Source: DATHWB01 sp040880725 (GTDB taxonomy: Bacteria; Actinomycetota; Acidimicrobiia; Spongiisociales; ZC4RG35). From it: a stretch of 64,000 nucleotides of DNA. Within the stretch, counting starts at the first letter, position 1. Each line of letters starts with the position of its first letter. This document shows positions 1 through 7,805 of the stretch, piece after piece. The stretch spans positions 1 to 64,000 of the forward strand of contig JBBDHV010000030.1 in assembly GCA_040880725.1 (NCBI GenBank), in the 5' to 3' direction. A model generated the notes under the pieces. It worked only from the letters and a program-made list of their open reading frames with translations, made no database searches and had not been told where the DNA came from. The position numbers and the translations under genes were made by a program.

Positions 1-997
1 CTCGGCGATCGCCCGGCACACGGGCCGTGACCGCAAGACGGTGCGGGCGTATCTGGCCGGTGACCGCCAGGCGGGGGTGCGAGTGTCGGCGGTCGAGGAC
101 GGGTTCGATCGGGTGGAGCCGTATGTGCGGCAGCGGCTTGCCGATGACCGGCATATGTGGGCGGCGGTCCTCTACGACGAGATCGGAGAACTCGGCTATG
201 ACCAGTCATATCCGACGTTCACCCGCAAGCTACGGGAACGGAACCTCCGGCCCCCGCTGTGAGGCGTGTGCGGGGGTGAAAGGCCGGGCCACGGTCGACA
301 TCGAACATCCCCCGGGCGAGGAGGTCCAGTGGGACTGGGACGAACTCGGTGTATGCCCGTGGGACCCGACGACTGAGGTGTTCATGCTGGTCGGGTCGTT
401 GTCGTATTCGTCGAAGTCCCGGGGCTGGCTGACTCATTCGATGGATCAGCCGCATCTGATCGAAGGCATCGACGGGATCCTCCGCCGGTTCGGGCACCGC
501 CCAGACGTGTAGGACAGATCGGATGGCCACGGCCATCAACCCACAGACCGGGAGGCTGCAAGCCTCGTTCGTGCCGGTGGCCAAGCACTACGGGGTGAAG
601 GTGGTGCCGTGTCCGCCCCGGCGGGGGAACCGCAAAGGGGTGGTCGAAAAGAACATCCACTTCCTCACCCAACGCTGGTGGCGGACCATGTCCGCTCAGA
701 ACCTGGCCGACACCCAAGCAGACCTGGACCGGTTCTGTTCCGTCACCGGTGACACTCGCCGCGCGGTGATGTCACCGTCGGTGAAACAGCTGAAAGTGAG
801 CGGCTGTTGAGGCTGCCTCAGGTGCCGTCCCCGGCGGTCACTGAGGAGACGAGGGTGGTGGCTGCCAACGCCCTCGTCTCGGTGGACGGGAACCGATTCG
901 GTGCCACCCGAACAAACCGGCACCGAAGTGACGATCCGCAGGCGGCTGGGAAACCCCACCTTGGAGGTGGTTTCGGCTGGGTTGATCGCGTCCCGCG
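1..997 (+). pseudogene. Decayed IS21-family transposase (istA), 5' end outside window
   Basis: Pieces of one IstA-like transposase can be read only by switching frames. Frame 2 (from base 2 to 262) gives an N-terminal helix-turn-helix containing IARHTGRDRKTVRAYLAGDR. Frame 3 (about 265-512) gives the catalytic core start with the EEVQWDWDEL motif (DDE-type first Asp). Frame 1 (523-810) continues with KHYGVKVVPCPPRRGNRKG. The tail (about 810-990) switches frame again to VAANALVSVDGNRFG and then TEVTIRRRLGNPTLEVVSAG. At least four frameshifts plus loss of the C-terminus make this non-functional. No istB ATPase gene follows. The C-terminal coding sequence stops at the left end of the IS256-type element, so that element probably inserted into istA; the missing right part was not found beyond it. 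Confidence 0.85.
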
Positions 998-999
998 GT

Positions 1000-1014
1000 G
1001 TGGTGTAAGTAGGT
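1000..1014 (+). repeat. Left terminal inverted repeat of the IS256-type element
   Basis: GTGGTGTAAGTAGGT, 14/15 identical to the inverted right end at 2356-2370. Confidence 0.75.
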
Positions 1015-1040
1015 GAATCTCTCAGCGATGCCGTCGGGGT

Positions 1041-2285
1041 TTAGCCGGCGGCGGGTAGCTGGTGTTGGTTCACCTCCTTGTCGGGTTGATCTTGGCTCGT
1101 CGTGTGGATGAGTGCCATGGATTCTTCTCCGAGGTAGCGGCGGTCGCCGACTTGCCATTCGTCGTGTTGTTCTGCGAGGACGGATCCGACGAGACGCAGG
1201 ATCGAGTTGTCGTCGGGGAAGATGCCCACGACGTCGGCTCTCCGTTTGATTTCTCGCATCAGCCGTTCGAGCGGGTTGGTTGACCAGATCTTCTTCCAGT
1301 GGGGGTGGGGAAACCCGGCGTAGGCGGTGACGTCGGCTTCGGCCCCTAACAGCAGATCGGAGACGGCGGGGTGGCGTTCACGCAGCATGTCAGCGACCAA
1401 CCGCAACTGGTCTCGTGTCGAGGCGGGGTCGGGTTGAGCGAAGATGGTTCTGACGGTGGCGGCGACCATTTCGGAGTGGCCTTTGGGAACCCTCGCCAGC
1501 AGGTTGCGCATGAAGTGGACCCGGCACCGCTGCCAGGCTGCTCCCGAGAACGTCTTACGGATAGCGGTCTTCAGTCCGGTGTGGGCGTCGGAGATGACCA
1601 GCACCACCCCGGTCAGGCCACGCTGACGGAGCCGACGGAGGAATTGGGTCCAGAACACTTCGTCTTCTGTGTCACCAACATCGAGGTCGAGCACTTCACG
1701 GTTGCCGTCGGCCGCGACACCGGTGGCGACAACGACTGCTCGGGAGACGACTCGATGATCTTTGCGGCCGTGCAGATAGGTGGCGTCGACGAACACGTAG
1801 GGGAACTCGATGTGATCGAGGGCCCGGTCCCGGAAGGCGGTGACTTCGGTGTCGAGCTGTTCACAGATCCGAGACACAGTCGACTTCGAGATCCCCGATG
1901 ACACGCCGAGAGCCCGCACCAGGTCATCCACCTTGCGGGTCGAGGTGCCGGTGACATAGGCGGTCATGATCACCGCCCACAGCGCCCGATCGACCCGCCG
2001 GCGCGGTTCGAGCAGCGACGGGAAGAACGCACCCTCCCTCACCTTGGGGATCCTCAGTTCGACGTCACCAGCCGGCGTCGACAGCACCCGCGGTCGCGAC
2101 CCGTTCCGGTGGTTGGTTCTCGTCTCAGTTCGTTCATGTGGTTCGGCGCCGATCGCCTCGGTCAACTCGGCGTCGATCAACTCCTGAAGGGCCTTCTCGA
2201 CCAGGTCACGGAACAAGAACCGGACCTCGTCACCGCCAAGCTCCGCGACGAGCTCAGCCAATCGGGCATCATGGCTCTGGGCCAT
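1041..2285 (-). CDS. IS256-family (Mutator-type) transposase
   Basis: The 414-residue product has full IS256 transposase length. DDE catalytic residues can be placed: Asp in FVDATYLHGR (about residue 167), Asp in VISDAHTG (about 235) and Glu in NPLERLMREIKRR (about 340). The N-terminal part (VEKALQELIDAELTEAIGAE) is the usual helical DNA-binding region, and TNHRNGSRPR is the typical basic stretch. The reading frame is uninterrupted, so the enzyme is probably active or recently active. A start codon at 2285 is preceded by AAGGAGAC, a good ribosome binding site. Confidence 0.95.
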   Translation of the reverse strand: MAQSHDARLAELVAELGGDEVRFLFRDLVEKALQELIDAELTEAIGAEPHERTETRTNHRNGSRPRVLSTPAGDVELRIPKVREGAFFPSLLEPRRRVDRALWAVIMTAYVTGTSTRKVDDLVRALGVSSGISKSTVSRICEQLDTEVTAFRDRALDHIEFPYVFVDATYLHGRKDHRVVSRAVVVATGVAADGNREVLDLDVGDTEDEVFWTQFLRRLRQRGLTGVVLVISDAHTGLKTAIRKTFSGAAWQRCRVHFMRNLLARVPKGHSEMVAATVRTIFAQPDPASTRDQLRLVADMLRERHPAVSDLLLGAEADVTAYAGFPHPHWKKIWSTNPLERLMREIKRRADVVGIFPDDNSILRLVGSVLAEQHDEWQVGDRRYLGEESMALIHTTSQDQPDKEVNQHQLPAAG

Positions 2286-2355
2286 CGTGTGTCTCCTTTC
2301 GAGTCCACGGCTATGAACTCGCTGAGGATTCCACGGTGGCCCCTTCAGACCACGG

Positions 2356-2370
2356 ACCTAGTTACACCAC
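2356..2370 (-). repeat. Right terminal inverted repeat of the IS256-type element
   Basis: Reverse complement reads GTGGTGTAACTAGGT, matching the left end with one mismatch. Confidence 0.75.
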
Positions 2371-3054
2371 TCGATGGGACGTACCCCTGGGTTACGCGCA
2401 AGTGTGGATCCTGTCGTATTAGCCACTCCCGAGGTGCCGTGCGTTCATGGTTCGATGAGCAAGATGGTCTGTGGCAAGCCTCGGCGGCTGTCTACGGCCT
2501 CAACCTCTTCCCGCGGCGTTCTGCGACTTGGACTCCATGTCGGCGGCTGAATACCGCAGGCTCACCCTGATGCCGTTGTCGTACATCTCGCCGGATCCTC
2601 AGTGGCTCGGTGCTGGGAGCAGCTGAAGAGCTCCCAGCGTCCACTTCGTCGCTCTCGGCAGCTCGGTCCATCGCGCGTCCATCGCGCGAGCGGGTGGGAT
2701 GGGACCGTCAAGAACGCGAAGTCACGCGAACCAGAAACGCCCTCTGATCAGGCGTCTCGCGCGTTCCCCCAGGTCAGCACGAGTCCCAAGATCGGGCTCA
2801 TAACCTGATGGTCACAGGGCCAGCTTGTCCGTCCCCTTCGATGCTCCGAGTGACGTGGCTGTTCGTGACGAGCAGGATCAGGAATTTCGAGGAGTGGACT
2901 GCACGGTCAACGAGTCCAGCTCGGCGTGGTGTCCGTCAGGTGTCCGTCAGACAACCTAAAACGACCAAGAACGACCATAGTGGACAAGAGACGAAATCCC
3001 CTGTCCCGCTTGGGTTTCTGGTCGAATCGCCTGGTGCGCAAGGTGGCCTGATCT
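2371..3054. other. Non-coding remnant between insertion sequence and tRNA fragment
   Basis: About 680 bp with no open frame that resembles a protein. Codon bias is poor in all frames, and small direct repeats occur (GTGTCCGTCAG twice near 2930-2950). It is most likely debris of an integrated element, since it lies between a transposon and a probable att site. Confidence 0.5.
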
Positions 3055-3099
3055 GCCCTTACAAGGAAGAGGTCGGCGGTTCGAGCCCGTCAGCGCCCA
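3055..3099 (+). other. 3' half of a tRNA-Val(UAC): probable attachment-site scar
   Basis: Starting in the anticodon loop (CTTACAA) the sequence follows a bacterial tRNA-Val through 3' anticodon stem (GGAAG), variable loop (AGGTC), T-arm (GGCGG TTCGAGC CCGTC) and 3' acceptor strand (AGCGCCCA). Upstream of the loop the match fails: the expected anticodon-stem partner CTTCC is CTGCC, and there is no D-arm or 5' acceptor strand GGGCGCT at the right distance. A lone tRNA 3' half next to transposon debris is the classic product of tyrosine-integrase insertion into a tRNA gene. The intact tRNA would then lie to the left, outside the window. Confidence 0.7.
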
Positions 3100-3173
3100 C
3101 GGAAAACCCGCGTCCGGTGGTCCTCTCCTCGCGGGAACTCTTCGAAGTGCCCTCTTCGGGGTGTTGGCTCCGG

Positions 3174-5036
3174 TTACCCGCCGGTTGTGTCTCTGGGGAG
3201 CCTGCCTCGCCCCAACAACCCTTGCGTGAACAGTCTTCGCATCGCCGACTGGTACTCATCATTGCTCATTCCGACCGACCCGAGAGTCGTATGTACCTGG
3301 GGCGAGATCATCGCCCAGTAGACGAGTGTCGCCTCTGTGATGGACCAGCCCGGGGCCAGGTTCCCCTCGTCGTGAAGTCGCTGGACCACTCGCAACGCTT
3401 CAACCATCTGGGCCGTGTCGCTGGGGTCGCGGGCGGGTTCCGTGGCGTCACGGGCGAGCGGGTTGGGGGCGGTGGATTCTTCCCGGCGTGGTGCGGGGTC
3501 GACAGGAGCCAGATGCGACCCCGCTGGGCGCGGTGGAGGAGAGGTGTCAGCCAACGTCTCGACCGGCGGAGCTACCGGCGAAGTCCAAGGCGAAGATGAG
3601 GGGGCATCCGACGACTCCTCCGGCGGTGGAGGCGGGGGCTCGACCGGAGGAGGCGGAACGGGCGCCCGTTGGCGCGGTCCGTCGGGCGGCCGCGGGTCTT
3701 CATCCCATCGCGGGCTCTGGACGGCGCTGGGTCCGATGCGTTCCTCCAGCCAGTTCGTTTCCGGTTGCGGGGAAGATGAACTCTCCTGTGTCGGGGACGA
3801 TCGCCGGGATCGGCGCTTGTTGACCCGTTCCTTTCGCCATTGACGTCGCGTTGCGCCTTTCCGCGTCCGGCGACGCCGTCTGATCAGATAACGGAAGAGC
3901 CGTTCGAACAGGATCAAGACCAAGATGGCGAGGGCACCCAGCGCGATCGCTTCTCGGATGTCGAGGCCGGAGAGAAAGGAGAGCGGGTCGAAGTGCATCT
4001 CGGGGACCTCCAGGACAGGTTCGTCGGCGGCGACGAGAGTAAAGGCCGGGGTGACCAGTTCGAAGACGAAACCGTAGGTGCCTGCCTGCCACCCGTCCTC
4101 GGGCCGGTAGGTCACGGTGGCCTCGGTGATGCCGGCGGGGACCTGGGGGAACTCCTCGAGCACGACCGTGTCGACTTCGACACCACCATGCAATACGCGG
4201 GCCTGCAGTATGTTGGGCCCCGGGATCGATCCGATCTCGTTGTTGATGCTTGCCACGAGGTCGACTACCACGAGCCGTTCCCTCTCGGTGACCGGACGGG
4301 CCGCCACGAGCACGAAAGACACTGTCTCCAGCTCGATCTCCACTTCGAGGGTCTGGTCGGCGTCGACCGTGAATTCCTCTGCCGCCACCTCCCGCTCACC
4401 GAGCAGCACCGCAGCCCGGAACTCCCCGGGAGCGACTCGGCCCTCCAACACGGCGCCCTGTACGCGGTCGATCTCGAACCAGCGTTCATCCCCGTGACGA
4501 GCCGACAGGGTGATGGTGGCGGCGACGGGCTCACCGGATTGGGCGCTGATCGAGCGCACGGTCACGGTGCCGGCATCCCCGGTGACTTCGACTGTGAAGG
4601 CCGCCTGGACGGCAGGGATGTTGGTGATCTGCCCGGGCTGCGGCTCGATGTCGGAGCGGACCAACTGTACGACGACGTCATACTCGCCCTGGGCGAGACT
4701 GGCGGCCACCTGCACGCCGAAGTGGTTCTCCACGCCGCCGCCGGCGGGAATCGTTCGCTCGTTCCACTCGGGTTCGATGAGGATCCCGGCGGGTGCCTGG
4801 GCCCGAAACTCGACCTCGATCGGCTCGGTTTCGGGATTGTCGGCGAAGATGGCATGGACCGGTGGCAGTACCCCACCCTGGGGAAGCCGCAGCGTCACGT
4901 CCGGCGGAATGTCGCTCCCCCCTCCCAGACGGGCTCCCTCCGTCTCCTGCCCCCATACCGGCAACGAGAACACGGTGACCAGCAACGTGACCAGTACGGC
5001 AATGAGGGCAGAACGCTTTCGCATGGTCTGAATCAT
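3174..5036 (-). CDS. Membrane-anchored extracellular protein with proline-rich cytoplasmic tail
   Basis: This 620-residue protein has a signal peptide (residues 5-29, ending near VWGQ), then about 330 residues of predicted beta-sandwich extracellular sequence. One transmembrane helix lies near residues 365-385 (AIALGALAILVLILFERLF) and is followed by a strongly basic stop-transfer stretch. A long Pro/Ser-rich cytoplasmic region follows, with a small helical C-terminal domain (about 540-620). The topology resembles the membrane partners of cell-surface WxL-type proteins (DUF916-like), but I cannot assign a family from motifs alone. It follows the secreted protein gene by 63 bp on the same strand, with a strong hairpin between them, and both are probably co-transcribed. 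The start at 5036 is uncertain; ATG 5024 would also keep the whole signal peptide. Confidence 0.7.
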   Translation of the reverse strand: MIQTMRKRSALIAVLVTLLVTVFSLPVWGQETEGARLGGGSDIPPDVTLRLPQGGVLPPVHAIFADNPETEPIEVEFRAQAPAGILIEPEWNERTIPAGGGVENHFGVQVAASLAQGEYDVVVQLVRSDIEPQPGQITNIPAVQAAFTVEVTGDAGTVTVRSISAQSGEPVAATITLSARHGDERWFEIDRVQGAVLEGRVAPGEFRAAVLLGEREVAAEEFTVDADQTLEVEIELETVSFVLVAARPVTERERLVVVDLVASINNEIGSIPGPNILQARVLHGGVEVDTVVLEEFPQVPAGITEATVTYRPEDGWQAGTYGFVFELVTPAFTLVAADEPVLEVPEMHFDPLSFLSGLDIREAIALGALAILVLILFERLFRYLIRRRRRTRKGATRRQWRKERVNKRRSRRSSPTQESSSSPQPETNWLEERIGPSAVQSPRWDEDPRPPDGPRQRAPVPPPPVEPPPPPPEESSDAPSSSPWTSPVAPPVETLADTSPPPRPAGSHLAPVDPAPRREESTAPNPLARDATEPARDPSDTAQMVEALRVVQRLHDEGNLAPGWSITEATLVYWAMISPQVHTTLGSVGMSNDEYQSAMRRLFTQGLLGRGRLPRDTTGG

Positions 5037-5044
5037 TGTGACGC

Positions 5045-5076
5045 GAGTTCCGGGACCAGCAAAGGTCCCGGAACTC
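5045..5076 (-). promoter_or_regulatory. Perfect 13-bp intercistronic hairpin
   Basis: GAGTTCCGGGACC at 5045-5057 and GGTCCCGGAACTC at 5064-5076 form an uninterrupted 13-bp stem with a 6-base loop. It sits in the 63-bp gap between the secreted protein gene and the membrane protein gene. No T-run follows on the minus strand, so it looks more like an mRNA-stabilising or attenuating hairpin than a strong terminator. This would let the upstream surface protein be made in excess. Confidence 0.65.
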
Positions 5077-5099
5077 AGTCACTCATTTGTCGGTAGCTA

Positions 5100-6074
5100 T
5101 CAACCGTTGCCGACCGCCGTGACCACAGCGAAGCTGTAGGTGCCGGTCGGCCGCTCGCCACCATGGGCGAGCCGGCAGGTGTTGGCGAGCGTCGACCCGT
5201 CCTCGGGGGTTCCCGTGGGCGTCTCCGTGCTGCTGATCGCGGTGCTTGTCGACCCCACACGGACGGCGGACGCCTCGGTGAAAGTCGATGCCACCTGGCA
5301 ATCGAAGGTCACTTGGCCCGCGGCCGGGGCGTCCGACGTCAGTCCGTCAGTCTTCAGTGTGTAGGTGTAACCGTCGCCGACGAAGTCGCCGGCGGTCACG
5401 TTGTAGGTGGTCTGACCGTTGGCGGTCAGGGTCGGCGATGCCGTGATCTCGCTCCCATTGACCAATCCGGCCGACAGCGCTCCGAAGTCCTGGGAGATTC
5501 GGGTCGTGATCGAGGAGTAGTGGTTGACGGTCGTGGTGGCCGTCGAGTCGGTGTCGGTGGTCGTTCCGTCGTCGGCAGTCACTGCCGCCGTCCACCCGCC
5601 CTCTCGTGCGGCCTCCGACACCGCGAACGTGAAGGTGAAGGTCCCTGACGTGTCGGTCAACGTCGGCGACGACGAAGGTGTCACGGTCCCCAACGCCCAG
5701 TAGGCGGACAAGCCGTTGTCGATGGTGAAAGCATCGGTGGACTGCGTCCAGATCAGCTTCACATCGGTGGTCGGATCAGGCGTGGCGCAGGTCGAGTCGC
5801 CACCGGTCGTCAGGTACAGACAGACTGTTACTGTGTTGAGGTCGTTGAGGGTCTCGGCATCACCCACCACGATCGAATACGTGTACTCCGTCTCTGACGC
5901 TCCAGCATCGGGCTGGATCGAAGCCGACAGGCTGGGCGTGCCCACTGTCGGGGCGGTGTTGGTCGTGGTGAATTCATCTGCCGAGGCCACCCCGACAGTG
6001 CTGAGGGTCAGACCCAAAAGGGCCATGAGGGAGACAGCGGCGCCAAGCCGCTGCCATCCGGATCGATAGGACAT
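5100..6074 (-). CDS. Secreted threonine-rich surface protein
   Basis: The 324-residue product starts with a signal peptide (residues 1-32, cleavage likely after VGVASA). The rest is very rich in Thr, Ser, Asp and Gly with no membrane segment, which is typical of an exported beta-strand surface protein. Two Cys pairs may form disulfides. A region around residues 195-250 (DFGALSAG ... TYTLKT) resembles a repeated beta-sandwich unit, loosely like WxL or spore-coat-U type domains; this is a guess. GGAGGAG lies just upstream of the ATG at 6074. It is the first gene of a two-gene unit with the membrane-anchored protein downstream. Confidence 0.65.
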   Translation of the reverse strand: MSYRSGWQRLGAAVSLMALLGLTLSTVGVASADEFTTTNTAPTVGTPSLSASIQPDAGASETEYTYSIVVGDAETLNDLNTVTVCLYLTTGGDSTCATPDPTTDVKLIWTQSTDAFTIDNGLSAYWALGTVTPSSSPTLTDTSGTFTFTFAVSEAAREGGWTAAVTADDGTTTDTDSTATTTVNHYSSITTRISQDFGALSAGLVNGSEITASPTLTANGQTTYNVTAGDFVGDGYTYTLKTDGLTSDAPAAGQVTFDCQVASTFTEASAVRVGSTSTAISSTETPTGTPEDGSTLANTCRLAHGGERPTGTYSFAVVTAVGNG

Positions 6075-6403
6075 TTGCTCCTCCTAGAAAAGGGCACTCG
6101 AGAACGGGACCACCTGCTGGTGGCTTTGGAGAGAGCACGAACATTGTCGAATCCGCAAATCCCCCACTCCCGGACCCCTGTCGACCCGACACCTGAGATC
6201 TTTAGGGTTTGAGGGCTAATTATGAAAAAATCCGAAAGGACTAGTCTTTTGCCTCGACGATGCACGCCCGCATCAGGGGCACCTTCGGTCTGACTGCGGA
6301 CACACCTTCCCGACGGCCGGGATCTACCGCCAACCTGGCTGTGACTTGGAGCATGACGGACTGGTCATCGCCTTGCTCCTCAATCGCTGCAACAATCACA
6401 AAC
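6075..6403. promoter_or_regulatory. Divergent intergenic region
   Basis: About 330 bp separate the secreted-protein gene (minus) from the VOC gene (plus). 6190-6245 is much more A+T-rich than its surroundings (runs such as AATTATGAAAAAATCC), so promoters for one or both genes probably lie there. No coding sequence or known riboswitch was recognised. Confidence 0.4.
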
Positions 6404-6778
6404 GTGGACATCAAACACCAGGTCGTCGTTTTCGATGCTGCGGAGCTCGCGCCGGAGAGCGACTTCTGGGCGTCGGTGCTCGGGGGCGAGGTCGACGTCG
6501 ATGACGGCTGGCACATGGTGATCGTCGACGGGTCGCCGCGTATCGGGGTGCAGCTGGCGCCCGATCACGTCCCGCCGGACTGGCCGAGTGGTGTTCCGAA
6601 GCAGCAGATCCACCTTGATCTGTGGGTGGATGACTTCGACACCGCTCACGAGACGGTCATGTCGCTGGGGGCGAGGGTGCTCAAGGAGGCGAACAAGGGA
6701 GACACGCCGGATGACTTCCAGGTCTATGCCGATCCGGCCGGTCATCCGTTCTGCCTCTGCTGGGTGAACCTGGCGTAA
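6404..6778 (+). CDS. VOC (glyoxalase/bleomycin-resistance) family protein
   Basis: The 124-residue single-domain protein has the beta-alpha-beta-beta-beta pattern of the vicinal oxygen chelate fold: an N-terminal VVVFDAAELAPESDFWASVLG, a central HLDLWVDDFD, and a C-terminal DDFQVYADPAGHPFCLCW. His at HLDLWV and the C-terminal acidic position are in places where VOC enzymes bind metal, but the substrate is unknown. I place the start at GTG 6404, because upstream sequence in frame is not typical of the family. It stands alone, divergent from the surface-protein pair. Confidence 0.8.
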   Translation: MDIKHQVVVFDAAELAPESDFWASVLGGEVDVDDGWHMVIVDGSPRIGVQLAPDHVPPDWPSGVPKQQIHLDLWVDDFDTAHETVMSLGARVLKEANKGDTPDDFQVYADPAGHPFCLCWVNLA

Positions 6779-7012
6779 CCGAACGGGTTGCAGGAACCTC
6801 TCGGAGCTTCAGGACGTCAGACGGGTACGCGTGGTGACTTCCGGCATTGTCCGGTCTGCCGCGATTCCAAGACACTCGACGTCGAGCATTCGCAGCTCGC
6901 GGGCGCAGCACGGAGGGCTCACATGAGCGATTCACGCTCCACCACTCGCCGTGCCACATCGCCGTGGGCGATTGCCGTCGCGTCATTCGCGACGACTGAG
7001 TCCCAGACGCGA

Positions 7013-7048
7013 CACGACTGCGAGGCCGGGAGGGGTCTCGCAGTCGTG
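7013..7048 (-). terminator. Stem-loop terminator after the HhH-domain gene
   Basis: CACGACTGCGAG (7013-7024) and CTCGCAGTCGTG (7037-7048) form a perfect 12-bp stem just past the stop at 7067. There is only a weak T-tract. Confidence 0.6.
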
Positions 7049-7066
7049 AAGTCTGGTTGGGTTCGG

Positions 7067-7723
7067 TCAGCGCTCGAGGGCGTCGGCCGCGCCGATCCAT
7101 CCTTCGATCGTCGAACGCGACGGCATCCGTTCCGGGCTGAGGGCGGCCATTCGATCGCTCATCGTCTCCGGATCAGCCGAGGCGACTGCAGCGATGCTGG
7201 AGTAACCGGCCGCGCGGAGCAGGCCTTCGTAGGCCTCGTCGATTCCGCTGATCGCCCTCAGATCGACGCGCGCCCTCCACGATTTCATGCGACCGACTCC
7301 GATCTCGGTCGCGCGGGCGAAGCGCTCGGTGGATTCGTCATCCTCGGTGCGGGAGAGGAACGCCGCCACCGTGGTGACGCCTTCTTTCCGCATCCGGTCG
7401 GCGTAGGACTCGCCGACGCCCGGAATCTCGGCGACGTCGTTGACGGCAGAAGTTGCGGTGGCTGCCAGTCCCTGCATCGTGTCGCGCAGGGTCGCTGCTG
7501 CTTCCGGCCCGTCGTGGCGGATCCGGCGCATCATGCGGTCGACGAGGTCTTCGCCTTCGAGCGCCCAGCGGTCGATGTCGTCCCGGGCTGATGTGGACAG
7601 CTTCTCCGCGGACGCTTCCAGCGTCTCACGGGCGTCGGTCAGTCGCTCGATGAGCGAATTGACGGCGCTGACGGGAATACCGACGGCGGTGTGGGCCATC
7701 TTCCGCATCGTGGACTGTGTCAT
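7067..7723 (-). CDS. DUF4332-type helix-hairpin-helix protein
   Basis: The 218-residue protein is soluble. The N-terminal half is charged and helical, probably coiled coil. The C-terminal half has two helix-hairpin-helix-like repeats, AEIPGVGESYADRMRKEGVT (with IPGVG) and AISGIDEAYEGLLRAAGYSS. This is the arrangement of DUF4332 proteins, which resemble DNA-polymerase/radC HhH modules and may bind nucleic acid; the role is unknown. I choose ATG 7723 because a GAGGTGAA ribosome binding site precedes it. The longer frame up to 7774 adds a basic, atypical leader. It is divergent from the Nif3-like gene and ends at a strong stem-loop. Confidence 0.7.
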   Translation of the reverse strand: MTQSTMRKMAHTAVGIPVSAVNSLIERLTDARETLEASAEKLSTSARDDIDRWALEGEDLVDRMMRRIRHDGPEAAATLRDTMQGLAATATSAVNDVAEIPGVGESYADRMRKEGVTTVAAFLSRTEDDESTERFARATEIGVGRMKSWRARVDLRAISGIDEAYEGLLRAAGYSSIAAVASADPETMSDRMAALSPERMPSRSTIEGWIGAADALER

Positions 7724-7805
7724 TGGTTCACCTCGTGTGAGTCGTCGAGTACTGGACCTACCCGCCTGGGCCAATGGTGAAACCTGCCGGTACGATGCGC
7801 CGCCG

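Larger units (their letters stand above)
1000..2370 (-). mobile_element. IS256-family insertion sequence, apparently intact
   Basis: A single transposase gene on the minus strand is bracketed by imperfect terminal inverted repeats. GTGGTGTAAGTAGGT at 1000-1014 matches the reverse complement of 2356-2370, GTGGTGTAACTAGGT, at 14 of 15 positions. Total length is about 1.37 kb, usual for IS256/Mutator elements. I could not recognise a convincing 8-9 bp target duplication, so the outer edges are uncertain by several bases, or the right flank has been rearranged. Confidence 0.8.

Noticed and set aside
3059..3262. Small minus-strand open frame ending in GLEPPTSSL
   Set aside because: That peptide is the well-known false translation of a tRNA 3' end, which supported the tRNA-fragment call instead.
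6075..6403. c-di-GMP or other riboswitch upstream of the secreted protein
   Set aside because: Only a short CCACC/GGTGG hairpin was seen; none of the conserved riboswitch core sequences is present.
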